Positions 6,191-9,424 of a stretch of 9,424 bases of DNA are shown piece by piece. Each line of letters starts with the position of its first letter. Positions within the stretch are counted from its first letter, which is position 1. The DNA is from MED660 sp002691025 (lineage in GTDB: Bacteria; Myxococcota_A; UBA9160; UBA4427), in assembly GCA_002170485.2 (NCBI GenBank), contig NHDZ02000027.1, forward strand, positions 1 to 9,424, read 5' to 3'. The notes beneath the pieces are model-generated. The model saw only the letters and a program-made list of their open reading frames with translations. It searched no databases and was not told where the DNA came from. The position numbers and the translations under genes were made by a program.

Positions 6191-6805
6191 TCAACGTCGA
6201 AACGTGACGAGACGCAGCCCCGCCACGCCCCACATGAACAGAGCGGGGACCCACTGGGCCCTCTCTCCTGCCAGCACGCCGAAGGTCAGCGTCTGGGTGA
6301 ATACGATCCAGATCACCCAGCCGCCGAACGTATGCAGTCGCTGCCAATTCCGGGGCCCCAGCGCACGCTGGGCCGCGTCGCTGGACGTGAACGCCAGCAG
6401 ATAGATGAACCCGTAGGCGGTGCCACCGCCAAGCCAGGTGAGAAGCCCTGTGTCCTGAAGAAACGCTTCAGGACCGGAGGCCCACAAAGCGGTGAGGCCG
6501 GCGAGGTGAACCGTCATCGCGAAGGCAAAGGAGAGCCCCATGGCTCGGCGTCTGCGCCGAAGCCAGAGGGTCCACGGAAGCGGCCACAGACGAACCAGGG
6601 ATGAAGTCACGAAAGCCGTCCCGAAATAAGCCGTGGCAAAACGGGCGCTATCGCGCACCCACGCATGAAGACCTGCCTCCCCGCCCTCTTTCAGAAAAGA
6701 GAGAAGACAAACCAGCACGGTCAGCGCAGAAAGCACCAGGAAGAGAAGCCACCCCGGGACCCGACTCATCGGCTCGGACTCCCTTCCGTGCTCGCCCACC
6801 TCCAT
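6191..6805 (-). CDS. Ferric reductase-like transmembrane protein (MsrQ/YedZ-like), one heme ligand replaced
   Basis: 204 residues from the chosen start. Six hydrophobic helices are visible: about 18-38, 55-74, 89-108, 120-140, 157-176 and 185-201. The pattern RRRRRAMGLSFAFAMTVHL (H100), LLAFTSSDAAQRALGPRNWQRLH (H158) matches the ferric-reductase-like domain that binds b-type heme and passes electrons across the membrane, as in MsrQ, the heme partner of the periplasmic methionine sulfoxide reductase MsrP. In MsrQ a second His follows 13 residues after the RLH histidine; here that position is Gln171 (VFTQTLTF). No msrP gene is visible nearby. The ATG at 6805 has an ideal AGGAG 7 bases upstream; upstream in-frame starts at 6820 and 6874 lack one, and 6769 is a possible shorter start. 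Divergent from the old yellow enzyme gene. Confidence 0.72.
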   Translation of the reverse strand: MEVGEHGRESEPMSRVPGWLLFLVLSALTVLVCLLSFLKEGGEAGLHAWVRDSARFATAYFGTAFVTSSLVRLWPLPWTLWLRRRRRAMGLSFAFAMTVHLAGLTALWASGPEAFLQDTGLLTWLGGGTAYGFIYLLAFTSSDAAQRALGPRNWQRLHTFGGWVIWIVFTQTLTFGVLAGERAQWVPALFMWGVAGLRLVTFRR

Positions 6806-6905
6806 CACGGCACTCCTCATCGATTCACGAGTCCGCCTCCAAGCTAACCCATTGCGAGAGCCTGCCAAAATCAAGACATCTCGATTCCGCTAGAATTCCT
6901 GCACC

Positions 6906-8234
6906 ATGGCATCCAAGCAAGAAGGAACCCACCCGCGCATGATCACCCGACTCGATCACTCCCTGACGCTTCCGTGTGGCGCCGTACTGAAAAACCGCCT
7001 GGCCAAAGCCGCGATGACCGAGGGCCTGGCGTCGGCCGAAAATCGCGCCACCCCCGATCACGTCCGCCTTTACGATCGCTGGGCCAAGGGGGGCTACGGG
7101 CTCCTGATCACCGGCAATGTCGTCGTCGACCGACGCTTTCTCGAAAGGCCCGGCAATGTGGCCATCGATCGCAATGGAGGAGAGAACGAACTCGCCGCCT
7201 ACGCGAAAGCCGCATCCCAACAGGACACTCACATCTGGATGCAGATCAACCACCCGGGAAGGCAGGCGAGCACCGGAATCGCCCCCTTCGTCTCGGCCTC
7301 GGAGAACGAACTAGTCGGACAGGAGGGCGTGTCTCGCGCCATGGCGCCCAATGAGATCGAAGACGTGATCCAGCGCTTCATCCTCTGCGCGCGAGTTGCT
7401 CGCGAGACGGGATTCACCGGCGTCCAGATCCATGCGGCGCACGGCTACCTGCTCTCTCAATTCCTGAGCCCCCTGACCAATCGTCGCCAGGACGACTGGG
7501 GCGGCTCGCTTGAAAACCGGGCCCGTCCCCTGATCGAAATCCTGCGCGGGACACGCGCTGCCCTTGGCCCCGATTTCCCCATCTCGGTCAAACTCAATAG
7601 CGCTGATTTCCAGAGTGGCGGATTCCAGGAAGAAGAATCGCTTGAGGTCATAGGTTGGCTGGAGGACGAAGGAATGGATCTGCTGGAGATCTCAGGGGGC
7701 AATTACGAATCCATGCGCATGAGTGGCCGCGATGAATCCATGGCCGTGCTGAGCGCAGCAGAGGGCTCCTCAACCCAGACAAGGGAAGCCTACTTTCTCG
7801 ACTTCGCGGCGCGCGTCCGGGCCCGCGCCCAGGTTCCGCTCGCCGTCACAGGCGGTTTTCGAACCCGCTCGCTCATGGAGAAGGCCCTGGAATCGGGCAA
7901 AACGGACGTCATCGGCCTGGCCCGCCCACTTTGCTTCGACCCCGAGGCCGGAAAGCGATTGTTGTCGGGCGAACTGGATCGACTCACCTCGCCCGCCGAA
8001 GACTTCGTGCTGGCGCCCGAAGAGACCGCAGGCCTGAGCGGACTCGAAGCGAGCCTGATGGAAGTCGGCGTAGCGGGCGCCTATCACTTCAACCAGATCC
8101 GCAGACTCGCCGAGGGCCTCGACCCGGAACCCCTCATCGATGGATCGGCACAGATCGAGCGTCACCAGGAACTCGAAGCCGAATCCCAGGATCGCTATGC
8201 GTCCTCGTGGTCCCCCGCAACAGAGGACGCCTGA
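6906..8234 (+). CDS. NADH:flavin oxidoreductase, old yellow enzyme family
   Basis: 442 residues; an FMN-dependent TIM-barrel ene-reductase of the 2,4-dienoyl-CoA reductase/YqjM-like branch, without the C-terminal FeS/FAD-binding domains of the longer members. Visible motifs: N-terminal strand LTLPCGAVLKNRLAKAAMTEG (20-40), QINHPGRQAS (113-122; usual QLxHxGR), HAAHGYLLSQFLSP (176-189), whose H176/H179 pair is the substrate-carbonyl-binding pair of the family, then NRRQDDWGGSLENRARPLIE, and the phosphate-binding region LAVTGGFRTRS followed by IGLARPL. The substrate is unknown; alpha,beta-unsaturated carbonyls are typical. The start at 6906 lacks a good ribosome site. A TAGAAT box (6891-6896) ends nine bases before the ATG, so a leaderless or very short leader is possible. 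Met12 at 6939 is an alternative start. Convergent with the downstream SDR gene, 25 bases apart. Confidence 0.92.
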   Translation: MASKQEGTHPRMITRLDHSLTLPCGAVLKNRLAKAAMTEGLASAENRATPDHVRLYDRWAKGGYGLLITGNVVVDRRFLERPGNVAIDRNGGENELAAYAKAASQQDTHIWMQINHPGRQASTGIAPFVSASENELVGQEGVSRAMAPNEIEDVIQRFILCARVARETGFTGVQIHAAHGYLLSQFLSPLTNRRQDDWGGSLENRARPLIEILRGTRAALGPDFPISVKLNSADFQSGGFQEEESLEVIGWLEDEGMDLLEISGGNYESMRMSGRDESMAVLSAAEGSSTQTREAYFLDFAARVRARAQVPLAVTGGFRTRSLMEKALESGKTDVIGLARPLCFDPEAGKRLLSGELDRLTSPAEDFVLAPEETAGLSGLEASLMEVGVAGAYHFNQIRRLAEGLDPEPLIDGSAQIERHQELEAESQDRYASSWSPATEDA

Positions 8235-8259
8235 GCGGATCGACCTCTCGGCCTCGGAC

Positions 8260-9060
8260 TCACGCCCCTTCGTCTTCCAGCGTCGGCCGCCACGAGACGC
8301 CACTTACGTGGGAGCCCCCGCTGGCAAAGACGGTGTTGCCCGTCACGTATCCGCTGTCTTCGCTTGCCAGGAAGACGGCCACCGGACCGATGTCCTTGTT
8401 CGAATCCCCCATGCGACCCACCGGGATATCCCTGACAATCGCCGCGTGCATCTCCGGGTTGGCCTCGAGATAGGCGTTGGCCTGATCGCTGGAGGCCGCC
8501 GGGCAGATCACATTCACCGTAATGCCGTGCTCTCCCCACTCCACAGCCGCCGTGCGACTCAGAGCGCGCATGGCCTCCTTGCTCGCGTTGTAGGCCGCCG
8601 TAAACATGTGCGCGTTGACGCCATTGAGGGTTCCCATGTTCACGATCCGGCCATAGCCCTGGGCCTGCATGATGGGAAACGCAGCGCGCATGGCCCAGAA
8701 GACCGCCCAGTAGTTGACGTCAAAGCCGGCTTGCATCTCTTCGTCGGTGTGGGCTTCCAACCGGATCGCCCGACTGGCCCCGGCGTTGTTGACCAGGATA
8801 TCCAGGCCGCCCAGACACTCGGACGCAAACTCGATCATACGCTCGACCTGATCTCGCTGACTGACATCGACCTGACAGAAGTGTGCCTCCACTCCGTGGG
8901 CTTCCCGCAGGTAGGCCACTTCGGCTTCTCCGACATCCGCACTTCTCTGGGCGATGACGAGCTTTGCGCCCTCCGCTGCAAACGCCCGGGCCACACCCTG
9001 CCCGATGCCCCGCCCCCCTCCGGTCACGATCGCACTTCGGCCCTTCAGTCTGGCTGCCAT
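8260..9060 (-). CDS. Classical short-chain dehydrogenase/reductase (SDR)
   Basis: 266 residues, typical classical SDR size. The Rossmann motif TGGGRGIG is at 13-20; R39 after the second strand (VIAQRS) points to NADP(H) preference; D65-V66 is the adenine-contacting Asp-Val; NNAG is at 91-94; N116, Y157 and K161 (YNASK) form the catalytic set. The usual Ser of the IVNxSS segment reads IVNMGTLNG, so Thr144 would have to replace the catalytic Ser. Later motifs are VNVICPAA and the C-terminal GYVTGNTVFASGGSHVSG. Substrate unknown; annotation as 3-oxoacyl-ACP reductase would go beyond the evidence. The ATG at 9060 has GAGGAG 7 bases upstream; an ATG at 9075 would place that site inside the gene. 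Convergent with the old yellow enzyme gene, and divergent from the secreted-protein gene across an AT-rich spacer. Confidence 0.92.
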   Translation of the reverse strand: MAARLKGRSAIVTGGGRGIGQGVARAFAAEGAKLVIAQRSADVGEAEVAYLREAHGVEAHFCQVDVSQRDQVERMIEFASECLGGLDILVNNAGASRAIRLEAHTDEEMQAGFDVNYWAVFWAMRAAFPIMQAQGYGRIVNMGTLNGVNAHMFTAAYNASKEAMRALSRTAAVEWGEHGITVNVICPAASSDQANAYLEANPEMHAAIVRDIPVGRMGDSNKDIGPVAVFLASEDSGYVTGNTVFASGGSHVSGVSWRPTLEDEGA

Positions 9061-9125
9061 ATCGAGGCTCCTCATTGAGTGTCAAAGAAAATCGAGTCCA
9101 AAACCGTGAATCGCGATGCAATGAA

Positions 9126-9146
9126 TTTTTTAAAAACTTTAAAAAA
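9126..9146. repeat. A/T-tract inverted repeat in a divergent intergenic region
   Basis: TTTTTTA (9126-9132), 7 bases, TAAAAAA (9140-9146): perfect 7-base arms within a nearly pure A/T run (9124-9150) between two divergent genes. It stands out in a GC-rich window. Likely roles are an UP element, intrinsic bend or nucleoid-protein site; it is not placed to terminate either gene. Confidence 0.4.
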
Positions 9147-9162
9147 ATAAGATGTAACCAGA

Positions 9163-9192
9163 TTGTCACTCACATTTGTGTTGGTCTGCTAT
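9163..9192 (+). promoter_or_regulatory. Candidate promoter of the secreted-protein gene
   Basis: TTGTCA (9163-9168, five of six consensus), 18-base spacer, TGCTAT (9187-9192, three of six). The start point would be near 9199, 65 bases before the GTG. The spacer holds a short symmetrical CACA-TT-TGTG (9171-9180). An A/T-tract block (9124-9150) lies just upstream, where an UP element would be. Confidence 0.35.
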
Positions 9193-9263
9193 CACCAACT
9201 TTCAAGACAAGAAACACTTCGCACAGTCAATCAAGACTCAATCTACTACCAGGGAGAAACACC

Positions 9264-9424
9264 GTGAAAACCGTTCTGCTTACATTGACAATTCTACTGA
9301 CTGTTTCTTTTTCTGCCCAGGCCGGCCAGATGTGGAACGTTCTTGAACTCGAAGTCGAGGCCGGCGAAGCCGGCGAAGTACTCGCCGCCATGGATAAATT
9401 CAGGAAAACCGACACGGGCAAGAC
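9264..9424 (+). CDS. Secreted protein, N-terminal part (3' end outside window)
   Basis: Begins at GTG (9264) with AGGGAG 7 bases upstream. The first 20 residues, MKTVLLTLTILLTVSFSAQA, are a clean Sec signal peptide: Lys at the N-terminus, a hydrophobic core and an Ala-x-Ala cleavage site before GQMWN. The visible mature part (WNVLELEVEAGEAGEVLAAMD, then KFRKTDTGK) is too short to assign; the strand-then-helix start would fit a small alpha/beta protein such as an ABM-like ferredoxin fold, but this is speculative. A tandem GCCGGCGAA (9360-9377) encodes Ala-Gly-Glu twice. The antisense reading (9227-9421) is an overlap artefact. Confidence 0.75.
   Translation, partial: MKTVLLTLTILLTVSFSAQAGQMWNVLELEVEAGEAGEVLAAMDKFRKTDTGK

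Noticed and set aside
8140..9078. 312-codon plus-strand reading frame opposite the classical SDR
   Set aside because: The minus-strand SDR has all family motifs and a strong ribosome site; this frame is His/Arg-rich and begins inside the old yellow enzyme gene.
1..9424. CRISPR arrays, tRNA or rRNA genes, insertion sequences, prophage or attachment sites
   Set aside because: No regularly spaced repeats, cloverleaf-like sequences, transposase motifs or paired flanking repeats were seen by eye.

Overview
The window is GC-rich (by eye about 60%), densely coding bacterial chromosome DNA. The families present (class I photolyase, a group-2-like sigma70 factor, a MerR regulator, RarD, an old yellow enzyme, a ferric-reductase-like membrane protein) suggest a Gram-negative of Pseudomonadota or Myxococcota type. 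No feature fixes the lineage. No gene-free stretch exceeds 300 bases, and I see no tRNA, rRNA, CRISPR array, insertion sequence or attachment site.

Left half (1-4476): a divergent stress/light-type module. A MerR-family regulator (3460-4476, +) faces a minus-strand operon: sigma70-family factor (1868-3253), SDR/DUF2867 protein (272-1792), and the N-terminus of a DNA photolyase (1-272, running off the window). The SDR stop and photolyase start share one base (TGATG). The 206-bp AT-rich spacer between regulator and sigma gene holds a candidate promoter for each side and several copies of TAGACAT, including a perfect inverted pair around the predicted -10 of the sigma operon. The layout resembles LitR/CarH light-response clusters, but this regulator lacks the cobalamin-binding signature. 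It carries a degenerate Rossmann-like middle domain and a C-terminal helical domain with a Cys-x-Cys-Pro-x-His motif. This is the most interesting system in the window.

Middle (4477-6805): a convergent hairpin, then three minus-strand genes: a membrane-anchored protein of unknown function, a RarD-type EamA transporter, and a six-helix ferric-reductase-like protein in which one expected heme ligand is Gln.

Right (6906-9424): an old yellow enzyme (+) converging on a classical SDR (-), then an AT-rich intergenic region and the start of a secreted protein (+) cut by the window end.

The sequence has 52 ambiguous bases (N), all between 374 and 5505. About 80% of those inside genes fall on third codon positions, as expected for real, mostly synonymous, polymorphism rather than random base-call failure. 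This independently supports the reading frames.
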